64,000 bases of DNA, taken from Pandoraea horticolens (GTDB taxonomy: Bacteria; Pseudomonadota; Gammaproteobacteria; Burkholderiales; Burkholderiaceae). Both the position numbers and the translations under genes were made by a program. Location: NCBI RefSeq assembly GCF_902459555.1, contig NZ_CABPSM010000006.1:248001-312000 (forward strand), read 5' to 3'. This document shows positions 54,564 through 64,000 of this stretch, piece by piece. Position 1 is the stretch's first letter. Every line of letters starts with the position of its first letter. The notes below the pieces were generated by a model that saw only the letters and a list, made by a program, of their open reading frames with translations, did not search any database and had not been told where the DNA came from.

Positions 54564-54911
54564 TCAGTTCAACGGCTGCGCGGGCACTTCGCGCCATCCG
54601 CTCGGACATGTCTTCACGTAGGGATAGTAGGCACCGGCCTTGTCGCAGTAGTACCAGGTATCGCTGTTTGCGCCGGGCTGATCGTTCCGGGCGCCGGGCT
54701 GAGGCTGCTCGATGTATTGCTGAGGCTGGCTAGGCACGACGACGACGGGCGGTGCGTAATAGCTGGGCCCGTAGTACGGGTAGGCGTAGGGATAGGGGTA
54801 GTAGCCGGGACCGACCCAGACACGTACACCACCTCGCCAAGCGAAGGCGCTGCCACTGACCAGGGCAGCCGCCACGGCAACGAAGCCGATGACAATCGGA
54901 AGACGTTTCAC
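54564..54911 (-). CDS. Small exported Tyr/Pro-rich protein
   Basis: This 115-aa protein starts at GTG 54911 (GAGGT upstream); a TTG at 54932 is possible but less well placed. It has a signal peptide (LPIVIGFVAVAAALVSGSAFA). A Tyr/Pro-rich segment follows (YYPYPYAYPYYGPSYYAPP), then the C-terminal module WYYCDKAGAYYPYVKTCPSG, WREVPAQP, found in many proteobacterial exported proteins; its two cysteines could form a disulfide. Function unknown. It leads the lipoprotein gene by 14 bp. Confidence 0.83.
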   Translation of the reverse strand: MKRLPIVIGFVAVAAALVSGSAFAWRGGVRVWVGPGYYPYPYAYPYYGPSYYAPPVVVVPSQPQQYIEQPQPGARNDQPGANSDTWYYCDKAGAYYPYVKTCPSGWREVPAQPLN

Positions 54912-55135
54912 GACACGGACCTCGAAGAACAAACTCCGGGCACGGTGGATTCCGCCTCGCGTACGCGCGGCGTAAGGAGGTGGATGTCCCCCAAATGTGC
55001 CGCAACGCCGCCCGGGAGTTGACGCTTCCGAGTCTAGGCCCGTCCCCCTCCCGGAGCAATGACGGTAGGTGTTAGAAGTGTTTCAAAGCATTACGTTTTT
55101 TGCGGGAATTTGCGGGGAAAACGGGTTGTGTGCCC

Positions 55136-55165
55136 GAAGTCCACCGAACGGTAGCGGTGGACTTC
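55136..55165. terminator. Perfect 10-bp stem-loop after mnmE
   Basis: GAAGTCCACC and GGTGGACTTC enclose a 10-nt loop. It is 36 bp past the leftward mnmE stop but has no T tract in that direction; to the right TTTACCGGTTTTT follows. It may be an mRNA-stabilising or weak terminator structure. Confidence 0.45.
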
Positions 55166-55200
55166 TTTACCGGTTTTTCCGGACTCGACTTCGAAACCGA

Positions 55201-56595
55201 CTATTTTCCGATACAGAAGCGGCTGAAAATCACCCCGAGCAAATCGTCCGACGTGAACTCGCCGGTGATCGTGCTGAGTTGTTCCTGCGCGAGGCGCAAT
55301 TCCTCCGCGAAGAGATCGAGCGCGCTCGCGTTCTGCCGCGCGTGTGCGTCCGCCATCTCGATATGATCGCGGGCCGCACGCAGCGCCGACAAATGCCGTT
55401 CGCGCGCGAGAAACACGCCTTCGTTCCCCGCTTGCCAGCCGGCAATCTTGAGCAGCTCTGCGCGCAGCAGATCGATCCCCTGCCCGCCTTTCGCCGACAA
55501 TCGCACGCCAAGCGGTGCGGCGCCCTCCTCCGGCAACACGGTCGCGGGTTCGCCCGCCAGATCCGTCTTGTTGTACACGCGCACGATGGGCACGTGCTTG
55601 GGCAATTGCTTCGCGATGTCTTCGTCTTCCGGAGTCATCCCCGAGCGCGCGTCGAGCAGATGCAGCACGGCATCCGCCTTGGCGATCTCGCTCCAGCTAC
55701 GCGCGATGCCGATACGTTCGACTTCGTCTTCCGTTTCTCGCAGACCCGCCGTGTCGATGATGTGAAGCGGAATGCCGTCGATCTGAATCGTCTGCTGCAC
55801 TTTGTCGCGCGTGGTGCCGGCGATGGGCGTGACAATGGCCAGTTCCGCGCCGGCCAGTGCGTTGAGCAAGGACGACTTGCCGACGTTGGGCTGCCCGGCC
55901 AGCACCACATTGATCCCTTCGCGCAGCAATGCGCCCTGCTTCGCCTGCGACAGCACATGCGCCAGTTGCGCGCGAATCCGCTCGAGTTGCCCGAAGGCGT
56001 CGGCCGCCTCGAGAAAATCGATTTCCTCTTCCGGGAAGTCGAGCGTCGCTTCGACCAGCATGCGCAGATGAATCACCAGATCCACCAGCGAATGAATCTC
56101 GCGCGAGAACGCCCCGTCCAGCGAGCGGCTAGCCGATCGCGCTGCCGCTTCGGTGCTCGCTTCGATCAGGTCGGCCACGGCTTCGGCTTGCGCCAGATCG
56201 AGCTTGTCGTTCAGAAACGCGCGATGGGTAAACTCGCCCGGCTCCGCCAGACGAACCCCCAGTGCCGCGCCTTCGTCGATGCAACGTTGCAGCAACAATT
56301 GCAGCACGATAGGCCCGCCGTGGCCCTGAAGCTCGAGCACGTCCTCGCCGGTGTAGGAATTCGGACCAGGGAAGTACAGCGCGATGCCGCGATCCAATGC
56401 CTCGCCGCTGGCGTCGAGAAACGGCAGGTACGACGCATGTCGCGGCTTGAGCGGCTGCCCGACCAGACGCGCGATCACGCGCTGCACGGCGTCGCCGCGG
56501 TGCTTGCCGAAGGACACGCGCACTACGCCGATCCCGCCGCGTCCGGGGGCGGTGGCAATGGCGGCGATCGGAACAGTCGAGACGGTGGCGCTCAT
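55201..56595 (-). CDS. mnmE: tRNA uridine-5-carboxymethylaminomethyl(34) synthesis GTPase
   Basis: This 464-aa GTPase acts with MnmG on U34 of tRNA. It has the N-terminal tetrahydrofolate-binding domain ([20 protein letters not shown]), a helical domain, the inserted G domain with G1 [10 protein letters not shown]3 DTAGLR and G4 NKTD, and the invariant C-terminal CIGK. The ATG at 56595 ([13 protein letters not shown]) gives the usual length. It follows yidC, separated by a terminator. Confidence 0.97.
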   Translation of the reverse strand: MSATVSTVPIAAIATAPGRGGIGVVRVSFGKHRGDAVQRVIARLVGQPLKPRHASYLPFLDASGEALDRGIALYFPGPNSYTGEDVLELQGHGGPIVLQLLLQRCIDEGAALGVRLAEPGEFTHRAFLNDKLDLAQAEAVADLIEASTEAAARSASRSLDGAFSREIHSLVDLVIHLRMLVEATLDFPEEEIDFLEAADAFGQLERIRAQLAHVLSQAKQGALLREGINVVLAGQPNVGKSSLLNALAGAELAIVTPIAGTTRDKVQQTIQIDGIPLHIIDTAGLRETEDEVERIGIARSWSEIAKADAVLHLLDARSGMTPEDEDIAKQLPKHVPIVRVYNKTDLAGEPATVLPEEGAAPLGVRLSAKGGQGIDLLRAELLKIAGWQAGNEGVFLARERHLSALRAARDHIEMADAHARQNASALDLFAEELRLAQEQLSTITGEFTSDDLLGVIFSRFCIGK

Positions 56596-56635
56596 GGAAC
56601 GATTCTTTGAAAACAGAGGCTTATTTTGACATGCA

Positions 56636-56672
56636 CCAAACAAAACCGCCCGCGAGAGACTCGCGGGCGGTT
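56636..56672 (-). terminator. Terminator between yidC and mnmE
   Basis: A 13-bp perfect stem, AACCGCCCGCGAG with CTCGCGGGCGGTT, has a 3-nt loop. On the leftward strand it is followed by TTGTTTGG. It lies 30 bp past the yidC stop. Confidence 0.85.
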
Positions 56673-56701
56673 GTGTCAGTCAGACGGTCGAACCTGAATC
56701 G

Positions 56702-58357
56702 TCAGGCCGCCTTTTCCTTCTTCTTGGTACCGAGCATCCGGTTGATCGACCATTGCTGCGCGATCGACAACGTGTTGTTGACCACGTAGTACAGCACCAG
56801 GCCCGAAGGCAGGAAGAGGAACATGACCGAGAAAATCAGCGGCATGAACATCATCATCTTGGCCTGCATCGGGTCCGGCGGCGTCGGGTTCAGCTTGGTC
56901 TGGATGAACATCGACACGGCCATCAGCACCGGCAGGATGTAATACGGATCCTGCGTCGAGAGGTCGTGAATCCAGCCCAGCCACGGCGCGCCGCGCATTT
57001 CCACCGACGACAGCAACACCCAGTACAGCGCAATGAACACCGGAATCTGAATCACGATCGGGATACAGCCGCCGAACGGATTAACCTTCTCGGTCTTGTA
57101 CAGCTCCATGAGCGCTGCGTTCATCTTCTGGGGATCGCTCTTGTAGCGCTCACGCAGTGCCTGCATTCGCGGCGTGATTTCCTTCATGCGCGCCATCGAC
57201 TTGTAGCTTGCGGCCGACAGCGGGAAGAACACCAGCTTGATGATCACGGTCACGGCGATGATCGCCCAACCCCAGTTGCCGATCAGTCCGTGCAACTTCG
57301 AGAGCAACCAGAACAGCGGCTTGGCGAGGATCGTGAAGTAACCGTAGTCCTTCGTCAGCTCCAGGCCCGGCGCAATCTGCTCGAGCATGTGCTCCTCCTG
57401 CGGACCGGCGAACAAGCGCGCGTCCACGGTCTCGGTGCCACCTGCCGGAATGCTCGCGAGCGGCTCTTTCACGCCCACGCGATAGAGGCCGTTGTCCAGC
57501 TTGCCGATGTAGTTGTCGCGCGTTGCGCCTTCCTTCGGAATCCAGGCCGTGGCGAAGTAATGCTGCACCATGCCGATCCAGCCATCGCTCGACTGCTTGA
57601 CGTATTTCGCCTTGTCCTTGTCGATGTCGCTGAACGTGATTTTCTGGAATTTCTCGTCGTTGCTGTAGACCGTCGGGCCCGTGAACGTATGCGAGAACTT
57701 CGCGCCGCTGATTTCGCGGCCGTCACGCACTAGTTCCATATACAGCGTCGGCTTGATCGCGGCGTCGGTCTTGTTGACGATCGTGTTCGACACGTCGATC
57801 ACGTAGCTGCCGCGATGGAACGTGTAAGCACGCACCAACTGCAGGCCGCCTTTGACCGGCGATTCGAACTTCACGGTCAGCGAGTCGCCGGTCAGCGTGG
57901 TCGGACCCGGCACTTGCGTGAAGATGTCGTTGTGATTCGGGTAGTCGCCGCCGATCAGACCCGTGCGAGCGAAGTACTGATGGCTCGGCGTGTTGTCGAA
58001 CAGCACGACATGCTTGTCGGCTTCGTCGGCGTCAGGCCACTTAGTGAGCGCGAGGAACGACAGTGTGCCGCCCTGCGTGCTGATGTCGGCTTCGTAGACA
58101 TCCGTCGTGATGCGCACCTTCTGCGCAGTGGCAGCGGTCGGCGCATTGCCCGGTGCGCTACCCGCGGCGGCAGCGGCGTTGGCAGCTTGCGGCAGGTCGT
58201 TGGCCGGCGTCTGATGGCCACCCGTGGCGGCCGGGGTGGACACCTCCGGCGACGGGAAGAACAACGACGAATGGCCATTACTGCGTTGCCAGTTGTCGAA
58301 AAGCATCACGACAGACAGCGCGAAAATGACCCAGAGTACGGTGCGTTTGATGTCCAT
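56702..58357 (-). CDS. yidC: Membrane protein insertase YidC
   Basis: This 551-aa insertase places proteins in the inner membrane with or without SecYEG. The N-terminal anchor is [21 protein letters not shown] large periplasmic domain follows (about residues 60-340) after a Pro/Ala-rich linker. The conserved core with [30 protein letters not shown] and the remaining helices ends in a basic tail (GTKKKEKAA). It lies in the standard rpmH-rnpA-yidD-yidC order. Confidence 0.97.
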   Translation of the reverse strand: MDIKRTVLWVIFALSVVMLFDNWQRSNGHSSLFFPSPEVSTPAATGGHQTPANDLPQAANAAAAAGSAPGNAPTAATAQKVRITTDVYEADISTQGGTLSFLALTKWPDADEADKHVVLFDNTPSHQYFARTGLIGGDYPNHNDIFTQVPGPTTLTGDSLTVKFESPVKGGLQLVRAYTFHRGSYVIDVSNTIVNKTDAAIKPTLYMELVRDGREISGAKFSHTFTGPTVYSNDEKFQKITFSDIDKDKAKYVKQSSDGWIGMVQHYFATAWIPKEGATRDNYIGKLDNGLYRVGVKEPLASIPAGGTETVDARLFAGPQEEHMLEQIAPGLELTKDYGYFTILAKPLFWLLSKLHGLIGNWGWAIIAVTVIIKLVFFPLSAASYKSMARMKEITPRMQALRERYKSDPQKMNAALMELYKTEKVNPFGGCIPIVIQIPVFIALYWVLLSSVEMRGAPWLGWIHDLSTQDPYYILPVLMAVSMFIQTKLNPTPPDPMQAKMMMFMPLIFSVMFLFLPSGLVLYYVVNNTLSIAQQWSINRMLGTKKKEKAA

Positions 58358-58381
58358 GCGGTAACTCGTGGTGGACGAAAC

Positions 58382-58738
58382 TCAGGAATGGCCCGGCGCG
58401 CGGCGCGTAACTGCCGATGCGGCCGCGGGCCCGGACGAGACCGCCTGCTTGGTTCGCGACGTGTCGCTTCCGGCGGCCTTCTCGGCGCCTTCGGCGGTGG
58501 GATCGGGAGCGTTGCAGACGTGTCGAGCCGGCGGTACGGGATCGAAACCGCCGGGATGAAACGGATGACAGCGGCATAGACGCCGGGCCGCGAGATAAGT
58601 GCCGTAACCGGCACCGTGCTCGACGATGGCCTCGCGCGCGTAGTCGGAGCAGCTCGGATGAAAGCGGCAACGGTTCCCCAGCCAGGGACTGATCACCAGC
58701 TTGTAACCGCGCAGGAGCAACAACAGCACGCTTCGCAT
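58382..58738 (-). CDS. yidD: Membrane protein insertion efficiency factor YidD
   Basis: This 118-aa protein starts [34 protein letters not shown]. The conserved CRFxPSCSxYA and [15 protein letters not shown] motifs identify YidD, a peripheral helper of YidC. The C-terminal 45 residues form a low-complexity tail not needed for the family. It lies between rnpA and yidC. Confidence 0.95.
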   Translation of the reverse strand: MRSVLLLLLRGYKLVISPWLGNRCRFHPSCSDYAREAIVEHGAGYGTYLAARRLCRCHPFHPGGFDPVPPARHVCNAPDPTAEGAEKAAGSDTSRTKQAVSSGPAAASAVTRRAPGHS

Positions 58739-58816
58739 CTCGATTCCGCCTGTCAGTCCGGCCGAGGTGGCCGGGTGGGCGGCGCATGCCCGGGTTCGGG
58801 CGCTACCGTTTGGGGA

Positions 58817-59254
58817 CTAACTACCTTCCGTCTTGTCGTCGGCCGTGCGGCGTTTGCGGGCGGCTTTTTCGGCCGCGTCGAAGAGCTGCACGAATTCGGC
58901 CTGAACCAGCGTGTTCAACACCGGTGCAGCCGCCGCAGTGTACGTCCCCTTGTCGAAGCGCCGGGTCAGTCGCAGTACGAAGTCCCAACCAGCCAAAGCT
59001 GCGCGGCGCTGGCGGAACATCTCGCGTGCCTGACGTTTGATCAGGTTGCGAGTGACCGCGCGGGGCGCATGCTTCTTGCCGACGACAATGCCGATGCGGC
59101 CTTCATCAGACGTGGCATCGACAGGGGTGTCCGGCGCAGTTTCACGCCGACGCATGTACAACACGAAGTGCGCGCTGCGACGCAGAGGGCGCAAACTAAA
59201 AACGGATGAAAACTCATCCGTTTTGAGAAGTCGCGCAGCTTTGGGAAACCCCAT
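58817..59254 (-). CDS. rnpA: Ribonuclease P protein component
   Basis: This 145-aa basic protein helps the RNase P RNA mature tRNA 5' ends. It has KTDEFSSVFSLRPLRRSAHFVLY, the RNR-type motif RNLIKRQAREMFR, and a charged tail. The ATG at 59254 (MGFPKAARLLKTDEF) is the family start. It follows rpmH by 61 bp. Confidence 0.96.
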   Translation of the reverse strand: MGFPKAARLLKTDEFSSVFSLRPLRRSAHFVLYMRRRETAPDTPVDATSDEGRIGIVVGKKHAPRAVTRNLIKRQAREMFRQRRAALAGWDFVLRLTRRFDKGTYTAAAAPVLNTLVQAEFVQLFDAAEKAARKRRTADDKTEGS

Positions 59255-59315
59255 TGCCGGGACTTCGCGCCTTGCGGATTTGACGCGCAAACCGCGGTAC
59301 GACCGAGATCCGCGA

Positions 59316-59450
59316 TTAAACGGCCAGGCGCTTACGGCCCTTGGCGCGACGAGCGGCGATGACCTTGCGGCCACCACGGGTCTTCATGCGAACCAGGAAG
59401 CCATGGGTGCGCTTGCGGCGCGTCACGGAAGGCTGAAAAGTACGTTTCAT
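59316..59450 (-). CDS. rpmH: 50S ribosomal protein L34
   Basis: This 44-aa protein is typical L34: [20 protein letters not shown], then [20 protein letters not shown] and RLAV. It is the first gene of the leftward rpmH-rnpA-yidD-yidC block, with a good sigma-70 promoter upstream. Confidence 0.98.
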   Translation of the reverse strand: MKRTFQPSVTRRKRTHGFLVRMKTRGGRKVIAARRAKGRKRLAV

Positions 59451-59601
59451 GATGCACTCACTGTGTGAAAAAATTCCCGCGCAGCAGCATCGTGAAACGC
59501 CACATGGACACCGTGAAAACCTGCAAATTCAAGGACTTTCACGCGCGACCCAGCCGTCGGGAGTTGGATAAGAATCCGGTTGTCTTTCTAACGAACCCGC
59601 T

Positions 59602-59630
59602 ATTTAATCGGCTTTTCCGTTGTGTGTCAA
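59602..59630 (-). promoter_or_regulatory. Sigma-70 promoter of rpmH
   Basis: On the reverse strand, TTGACA (59630-59625) and TTAAAT (59607-59602) are separated by 17 nt. The start of rpmH is about 150 bp downstream. Confidence 0.75.
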
Positions 59631-59712
59631 TAGGTTAGCCATCGCCCGCAACACGCTCGCGCGCCGGCGGTGCTGTCGATGTCCTGGATTCGCCACCCGG
59701 CGGCCTTCCGAC

Positions 59713-59906
59713 TGTGGATAATGGCAGAAATTGCCTCTGAAATCAGTTTCCGTCAGTGGATAAATGTCTGGCGAGGAAGATATCCCGTCGGTCGCGGCAA
59801 ATCGTCGCAATTGCTGGGCATTTGCGCAGTGGGCGCGCAAAGTCAGGCGGGTTAACGCGGCAGGCCCGCCCGGAGACGCCGGTGCTGTGGGCATTCCTGT
59901 GGATAA
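59713..59906. promoter_or_regulatory. DnaA boxes in the dnaA upstream region
   Basis: Perfect TGTGGATAA boxes lie at 59713-59721 and 59898-59906, with a one-mismatch box AGTGGATAA at 59755-59763. They may mediate DnaA autoregulation or be part of an origin next to dnaA. The rest of the 59631-60267 region shows no gene. Confidence 0.7.
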
Positions 59907-60267
59907 CTCGCTTTGCCGACACTTTGGCGTTAAAATCCTCCATCAATTTTTTTCCCAGCAGAGTACCGGTGACGCCGCCATGTGGATAGCGCGCCGGGTT
60001 TTGTCGTCTGCGCGCGCCGAAGCCGGCCGCACCGCGCGAGGCAAAATCCGAACGCAGCGCCGTGGTTCGTGTGTTTCCGGACGTCTGCAATGCGCCGCCG
60101 GTCTGACTTGACCTCGGCCGGTTGCCTATCCGAACCTTGCTTGGGGACGGGGGTTGCCGGCTTGGTTTGCGACGTTCTGCCCCCATATCTGATGTAACGG
60201 ATAGTGGACGGCAAGAGCGCCAACCGAAGCAGTCGGATAGGTTCCGCGCCACTTGGACACACGCTGC

Positions 60268-61806
60268 ATGAATGATTTCTGGCAACACTGTGCGACTCGT
60301 CTCGAACAAGAGCTGACGCCCCAGCAATTCCGCACCTGGATCAAACCGCTGGCGCCGCTCGACTTCGATGAACAGGCGCGCACGCTCAAGATCGGCGCAC
60401 CCAACCGCTTCAAGCTGGATTGGGTGAAGAGCCAGTTCTCCGGGCGAATCCAGAGCATGGCGGCGGATTACTGGAATGCACCGATCGAGGTCACATTCGT
60501 GCTCGATCCGAAGGCCGGCATGCGCGTGCCGTCGTCGACTCCCGCGCCGCCCCCGGCGCCCGCGCCGAGCGCCGCACCCGCGGTGGTGCCGGCCAGCAAG
60601 GCACGTGCGAATCCGGCGGCCGCTGCGGCACAGGTTGCGGTGGCAGGTGGACATGGCACCGATGCGGCGTCGCTCGACGGCGAGCGTCCCGATCTCGAAG
60701 CCAGCGAAGCCGAGGCGGTGCGCCGCAATTGGCGGGTCACACCGCAAGAGCCGGCACAGCTTGGGGAGGTCGAGTCGATCTACGAGCGCTCGAAGCTCAA
60801 CCCCGTGCTGACGTTCGACAATTTCGTGACGGGTAAATCGAACCAGCTCGCCCGCGCTGCGGCGATCCAGGTCGCGAACAACCCTGGCACGTCGTATAAC
60901 CCGTTGTTCCTGTACGGCGGCGTTGGTCTGGGTAAGACCCACTTGATCCACGCTATCGGCAACCAGTTGCTGGCGGAAAAGCAGAATCCGCGCATTCGGT
61001 ACATCCACGCCGAGCAATACGTGTCCGACGTGGTCAAGGCATACCAGCGAAAGGCCTTCGACGAATTCAAGCGCTATTACCACTCGCTCGATCTGCTGCT
61101 GATCGACGATATTCAGTTCTTCTCGGGTAAGAGCCGTACGCAGGAAGAATTCTTCTATGCGTTCGAGGCGCTCATCGCGAACCGTGCGCAGGTGATCATC
61201 ACGAGCGACACGTACCCAAAGGAGATCACTGGGATCGACGATCGCCTGATTTCACGTTTCGATTCCGGCCTGACGGTGGCCATCGAGCCGCCCGAGCTGG
61301 AAATGCGCGTGGCAATTCTTATCAAGAAGGCGCAGGCTGAGGGTGTGGGCTTGTCGGAGGACGTAGCGTTCTTCGTCGGCAAGCATTTGCGCTCGAACGT
61401 GCGTGAGCTGGAAGGTGCGCTGCGCAAGATTCTCGCGTACTCGAAGTTCCATGGTCGCGAGATCACGATCGAACTGACGAAGGAAGCGCTGAAAGATCTG
61501 CTGACGGTTCAGAATCGTCAGATTTCCGTCGAAAACATTCAAAAGACGGTGGCCGATTTTTACAATATCAAGGTCGCCGACATGTATTCGAAAAAACGGC
61601 CTGCCAATATTGCACGGCCGCGGCAAATTGCGATGTATCTGGCAAAGGAGTTGACGCAGAAGAGCTTGCCGGAAATCGGCGAACTGTTTGGCGGACGCGA
61701 CCATACGACGGTGCTTCACGCGGTACGCAAGATTGCGGAAGAGCGGGGCAAGGACGCGCAGCTCAATCACGAGTTGCACGTGCTGGAGCAGACGCTAAAG
61801 GGGTAA
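60268..61806 (+). CDS. dnaA: Chromosomal replication initiator protein DnaA
   Basis: This 512-aa AAA+ initiator binds DnaA boxes and melts the origin. Domain I is [22 protein letters not shown] long Pro/Ala-rich domain II (about 90-170) follows. Domain III has Walker [10 protein letters not shown], Walker [11 protein letters not shown], and domain IV has [15 protein letters not shown], the DNA-binding signature. The ATG at 60268 gives the normal start; an in-frame TTG 15 bp upstream is unlikely. dnaN and gyrB follow. Confidence 0.98.
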   Translation: MNDFWQHCATRLEQELTPQQFRTWIKPLAPLDFDEQARTLKIGAPNRFKLDWVKSQFSGRIQSMAADYWNAPIEVTFVLDPKAGMRVPSSTPAPPPAPAPSAAPAVVPASKARANPAAAAAQVAVAGGHGTDAASLDGERPDLEASEAEAVRRNWRVTPQEPAQLGEVESIYERSKLNPVLTFDNFVTGKSNQLARAAAIQVANNPGTSYNPLFLYGGVGLGKTHLIHAIGNQLLAEKQNPRIRYIHAEQYVSDVVKAYQRKAFDEFKRYYHSLDLLLIDDIQFFSGKSRTQEEFFYAFEALIANRAQVIITSDTYPKEITGIDDRLISRFDSGLTVAIEPPELEMRVAILIKKAQAEGVGLSEDVAFFVGKHLRSNVRELEGALRKILAYSKFHGREITIELTKEALKDLLTVQNRQISVENIQKTVADFYNIKVADMYSKKRPANIARPRQIAMYLAKELTQKSLPEIGELFGGRDHTTVLHAVRKIAEERGKDAQLNHELHVLEQTLKG

Positions 61807-61851
61807 AAACCGGCAGATACGCGGGATGGCGGGCGGGGTTGCCCGCGTCCC

Positions 61852-61860
61852 TGTGGATAA
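61852..61860 (-). promoter_or_regulatory. DnaA box between dnaA and dnaN
   Basis: A perfect TGTGGATAA lies 46 bp after dnaA and 187 bp before dnaN. It is a possible regulatory site for dnaN. Confidence 0.65.
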
Positions 61861-62046
61861 GCTGGGTGCGGTTTGGGGGGAACTGGCGTTTTCGGGCACA
61901 ATAGCGGATCGGCGCACAATGCGTCCCCTGTTCGTCCACAGCGGTTTCCGCCCTGTTATCCCTTCCGCAAGCGATTGATTGATAAGGGAATCTTCGGGTT
62001 TTCAGCAAAAACTGATACCCGTTAACAGCTACTACGAAGGATAAAT

Positions 62047-63153
62047 ATGCAATTGGTCAAAACTCAACGAGACAATCTGCTGCGGCCGCTGCAAATTGTG
62101 AGTGGCATCGTCGAGCGTCGCCATACGTTGCCGATTCTGGCCAATTTGCTCATTCGCAAGCACGGACAGGACATTTCCTTCCTGTCGACCGACCTTGAGT
62201 TGCAGATCACGACCACCGCCGATTGCGGTGCCGGCGCCGATGATGTGGCGACGACCGTGGCGGCGCGCAAGCTGCTCGACATTCTGCGCAACATGCCGGA
62301 TGCCGAAGTGGCGCTGTCGCTGTCGGACAAGCGTCTGACGGTGCAGGCCGGCAAGAGCCGATTCCAGTTGCTGACGCTGGCTGCCGAAGATTTCCCGACC
62401 GTGGCCGCAGCGAAGGACTATGCTGCGAGCTTCGAGCTGCCGCAGCGTGCGCTGCGTCAATTGCTGGGCATGGTGCATTTCGCCATGGCGCAGCAGGACA
62501 TCCGTTACTACCTGAACGGCATGCTGCTCGTGGTCGAGGGCGAGAAGATCGAAGCGGTGGCAACGGACGGTCACCGACTGGCGTACTGCAACACCACGAT
62601 CGAGGGTCAGAATTTCGCGCGTCAGGAAGTCATCATCCCGCGCAAGACGATTCTCGAGTTGCAGCGTCTGCTCGAAGACATCGACGACAAGGTGAAGATC
62701 GATGTGGCGCCGAGCCAGGTCAAGTTCACCTTCGCGAATGTCGAGCTGGTTTCGAAGCTGGTCGAGGGTAAGTTCCCCGACTTCAACCGTGTGATTCCGA
62801 AGGGTTACAACAAGAGCTTCGTCATCAGCCGCGAAGAGTTGCATCGGTCGTTGCAGCGCGCGGCCATCGTGACGTCGGACAAGTTCAAGGGCGTGCGTTT
62901 CCTGGTGAGCGAGAACCTGCTGAAGATCAGTGCGAGCAACGCGGAAACCGAAGAAGCGCAGGAAGAACTCGAGATCGATTACACGGGCGAGTCGGTGGAT
63001 ATCGGCTTCAACGTGACGTACCTGCTCGACGTGTTGTCGAACCTCAAGGTCGAACAGGTAAAGGTGAGTCTTGGCGACGCCAACTCGAGCGCCCTGATTA
63101 CCTTGCCGGACAACGACGAATTCAAATACGTCGTCATGCCGATGCGCATTTGA
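62047..63153 (+). CDS. dnaN: DNA polymerase III subunit beta (sliding clamp)
   Basis: This 368-aa clamp tethers the polymerase to DNA. It begins MQLVKTQRDNLLRPLQIVSG, contains the three repeated clamp domains, and ends KYVVMPMRI, the usual end. AAGGA lies just before the ATG. It is the second gene of the dnaA-dnaN-gyrB set. Confidence 0.98.
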   Translation: MQLVKTQRDNLLRPLQIVSGIVERRHTLPILANLLIRKHGQDISFLSTDLELQITTTADCGAGADDVATTVAARKLLDILRNMPDAEVALSLSDKRLTVQAGKSRFQLLTLAAEDFPTVAAAKDYAASFELPQRALRQLLGMVHFAMAQQDIRYYLNGMLLVVEGEKIEAVATDGHRLAYCNTTIEGQNFARQEVIIPRKTILELQRLLEDIDDKVKIDVAPSQVKFTFANVELVSKLVEGKFPDFNRVIPKGYNKSFVISREELHRSLQRAAIVTSDKFKGVRFLVSENLLKISASNAETEEAQEELEIDYTGESVDIGFNVTYLLDVLSNLKVEQVKVSLGDANSSALITLPDNDEFKYVVMPMRI

Positions 63154-63188
63154 GCGGATATTCCGCCATACGCGCCGTCATATGCGCG

Positions 63189-63242
63189 AAGGGGCCGAGT
63201 GCCCCTTTGGCGTTTCTAGAGAATTATCCTTTTGCAGGATAA
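63189..63242. other. Two inverted repeats between dnaN and gyrB
   Basis: AAGGGGC (63189-63195) and GCCCCTT (63201-63207) form a small hairpin followed by a weakly T-rich stretch. Then TTATCCT (63224-63230) and AGGATAA (63236-63242) form a 7-5-7 palindrome. The first may be a weak terminator; the second may be a regulatory site for gyrB. Confidence 0.45.
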
Positions 63243-63332
63243 GCCTGCCTTCGCGGCGCCAAAAGCACGCGGGGGTGGCGGGTCATGAAGCAGTAATTCG
63301 TCAGTTAATGACGCAGTAACCGGAAGATTGTC

Positions 63333-64000
63333 ATGAGCGAACAGCAAAAGCAGGCCGACAGCGGCTATGGTGCAGCCTCCATCCAGATCCTTGAAGGTCT
63401 GGAGGCTGTGCGTAAGCGTCCCGGCATGTACATTGGCGACACGTCGGACGGCACGGGCCTGCATCACTTGGTATTCGAGGTGCTGGACAACTCGATCGAC
63501 GAGGCGCTTGCGGGTTACTGCGACGACATCCACGTGATCATTCACGCGGACAATTCCATTTCCGTGACGGATAACGGTCGCGGCATTCCCACGGGCATCA
63601 AGTTCGACGACAAGCACGAGCCGAAGCGTAGCGCTGCGGAAATCGTGATGACCGAGCTGCACGCGGGCGGCAAGTTCGACCAGAACAGCTACAAGGTGTC
63701 GGGCGGTCTGCACGGCGTGGGTGTGTCGTGCGTCAACGCGCTTTCTACGTACCTGAAGCTGACCGTGCGTCGCGATGGCAAGAAGCATTTCATGGAGTTC
63801 CACCGTGGTGTGCCGCAGAACCGCGAGCTGGAAGTCGTCGACGGTATCGAGACGTCGCCGCTGAAGCTCCTGGGCGACACGGACAAGCGTGGCACGGAAG
63901 TGCACTTCTTGGCTGACGAGACGATTTTCGGCAAGGTCGAATTCCACTACGACATTCTCGCCAAGCGTATGCGCGAGCTGTCCTTCCTGAACAACGGCGT
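63333..64000 (+). CDS. gyrB: DNA gyrase subunit B (3' part beyond the window)
   Basis: The first 222 residues are visible. They contain the GHKL ATPase motifs: [17 protein letters not shown] (Mg-binding Asn), VTDNGRGIP, and [16 protein letters not shown]. GyrB hydrolyses ATP to drive negative supercoiling with GyrA. The gene follows dnaN as usual. Confidence 0.98.
   Translation, partial: MSEQQKQADSGYGAASIQILEGLEAVRKRPGMYIGDTSDGTGLHHLVFEVLDNSIDEALAGYCDDIHVIIHADNSISVTDNGRGIPTGIKFDDKHEPKRSAAEIVMTELHAGGKFDQNSYKVSGGLHGVGVSCVNALSTYLKLTVRRDGKKHFMEFHRGVPQNRELEVVDGIETSPLKLLGDTDKRGTEVHFLADETIFGKVEFHYDILAKRMRELSFLNNG

Noticed and set aside
59631-60267. The dnaA upstream region as the only origin
   Set aside because: It has two perfect DnaA boxes but no AT-rich unwinding element as clear as the one at 41.1 kb, and the hand-counted skew samples change sign further left. 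It is kept as a possible regulatory region and not excluded as an origin.
1-64000. CRISPR arrays, tRNA or rRNA genes, insertion sequences, attachment sites
   Set aside because: No regularly spaced repeats, cloverleaf sequences, transposase frames with terminal repeats, or direct repeats flanking a foreign block were seen by eye.

Overview
The window is a GC-rich chromosomal segment of a betaproteobacterium in the Burkholderiales. Gene content and protein style fit Burkholderiaceae, most likely Pandoraea; the genus is an inference from overall resemblance. The right end carries the conserved block mnmE-yidC-yidD-rnpA-rpmH facing away from dnaA-dnaN-gyrB. No rRNA, tRNA, CRISPR, phage or insertion sequence was seen. 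Both window edges cut a gene: a substrate-binding protein on the left and gyrB on the right.

Left part (1-11 kb). A branched-chain amino-acid type ABC cassette (livG, livF, substrate-binding protein) runs leftward. A GMC oxidoreductase follows, divergent from a LysR regulator. Next come class II fumarase (fumC), a second LysR regulator, an MHS-family MFS transporter and a metal-dependent amidohydrolase. Each LysR gene sits beside a perfect 11-bp-arm inverted repeat with a 5-nt spacer and an inner T-N11-A, the geometry of a LysR operator.

11-18 kb. An unrecognised two-gene module (387 aa with a membrane hairpin and coiled coils, then 103 aa) lies between strong terminators. It is followed by trpS, a giant fused indolepyruvate ferredoxin oxidoreductase, and a divergent Lrp/AsnC regulator.

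18-25.5 kb. A Fur box precedes a complete heme-uptake locus: TonB receptor, HmuS, HmuT, HmuU, HmuV. An ornithine-cyclodeaminase-family enzyme converges on it.

26-39 kb. An envelope operon encodes an alpha-2-macroglobulin (2008 aa, thioester CLEQ present), a YhhN-family membrane protein and penicillin-binding protein 1C. Then come a small aromatic-acid-exporter-like membrane protein, an Lrp regulator divergent from phhA, phhB, and a eukaryotic-like SET-domain methyltransferase.

39-44 kb. A MarR regulator with an extra cysteine cluster borders the largest gene-free stretch (about 1.4 kb). That stretch holds three perfect DnaA boxes, several near-matches and an AT-rich element, so it is a candidate replication origin about 19 kb from dnaA. 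Hand-counted base samples suggest the plus strand changes from C-rich on the left to G-rich on the right around here. A YbdK-type carboxylate-amine ligase and a CPA2 antiporter follow.

44-55 kb. mnmC and a ClcB-like chloride channel with CBS domains are followed by an OhrR-like MarR regulator that lacks the sensing cysteine. Next are a DedA-rhodanese fusion, a DHA2-family drug exporter, a decayed MHYT-domain gene, a 71-aa protein, thpR and three small exported proteins.

55-64 kb. mnmE, yidC, yidD, rnpA and rpmH run leftward; dnaA, dnaN and gyrB run rightward. DnaA boxes lie upstream of dnaA and between dnaA and dnaN.
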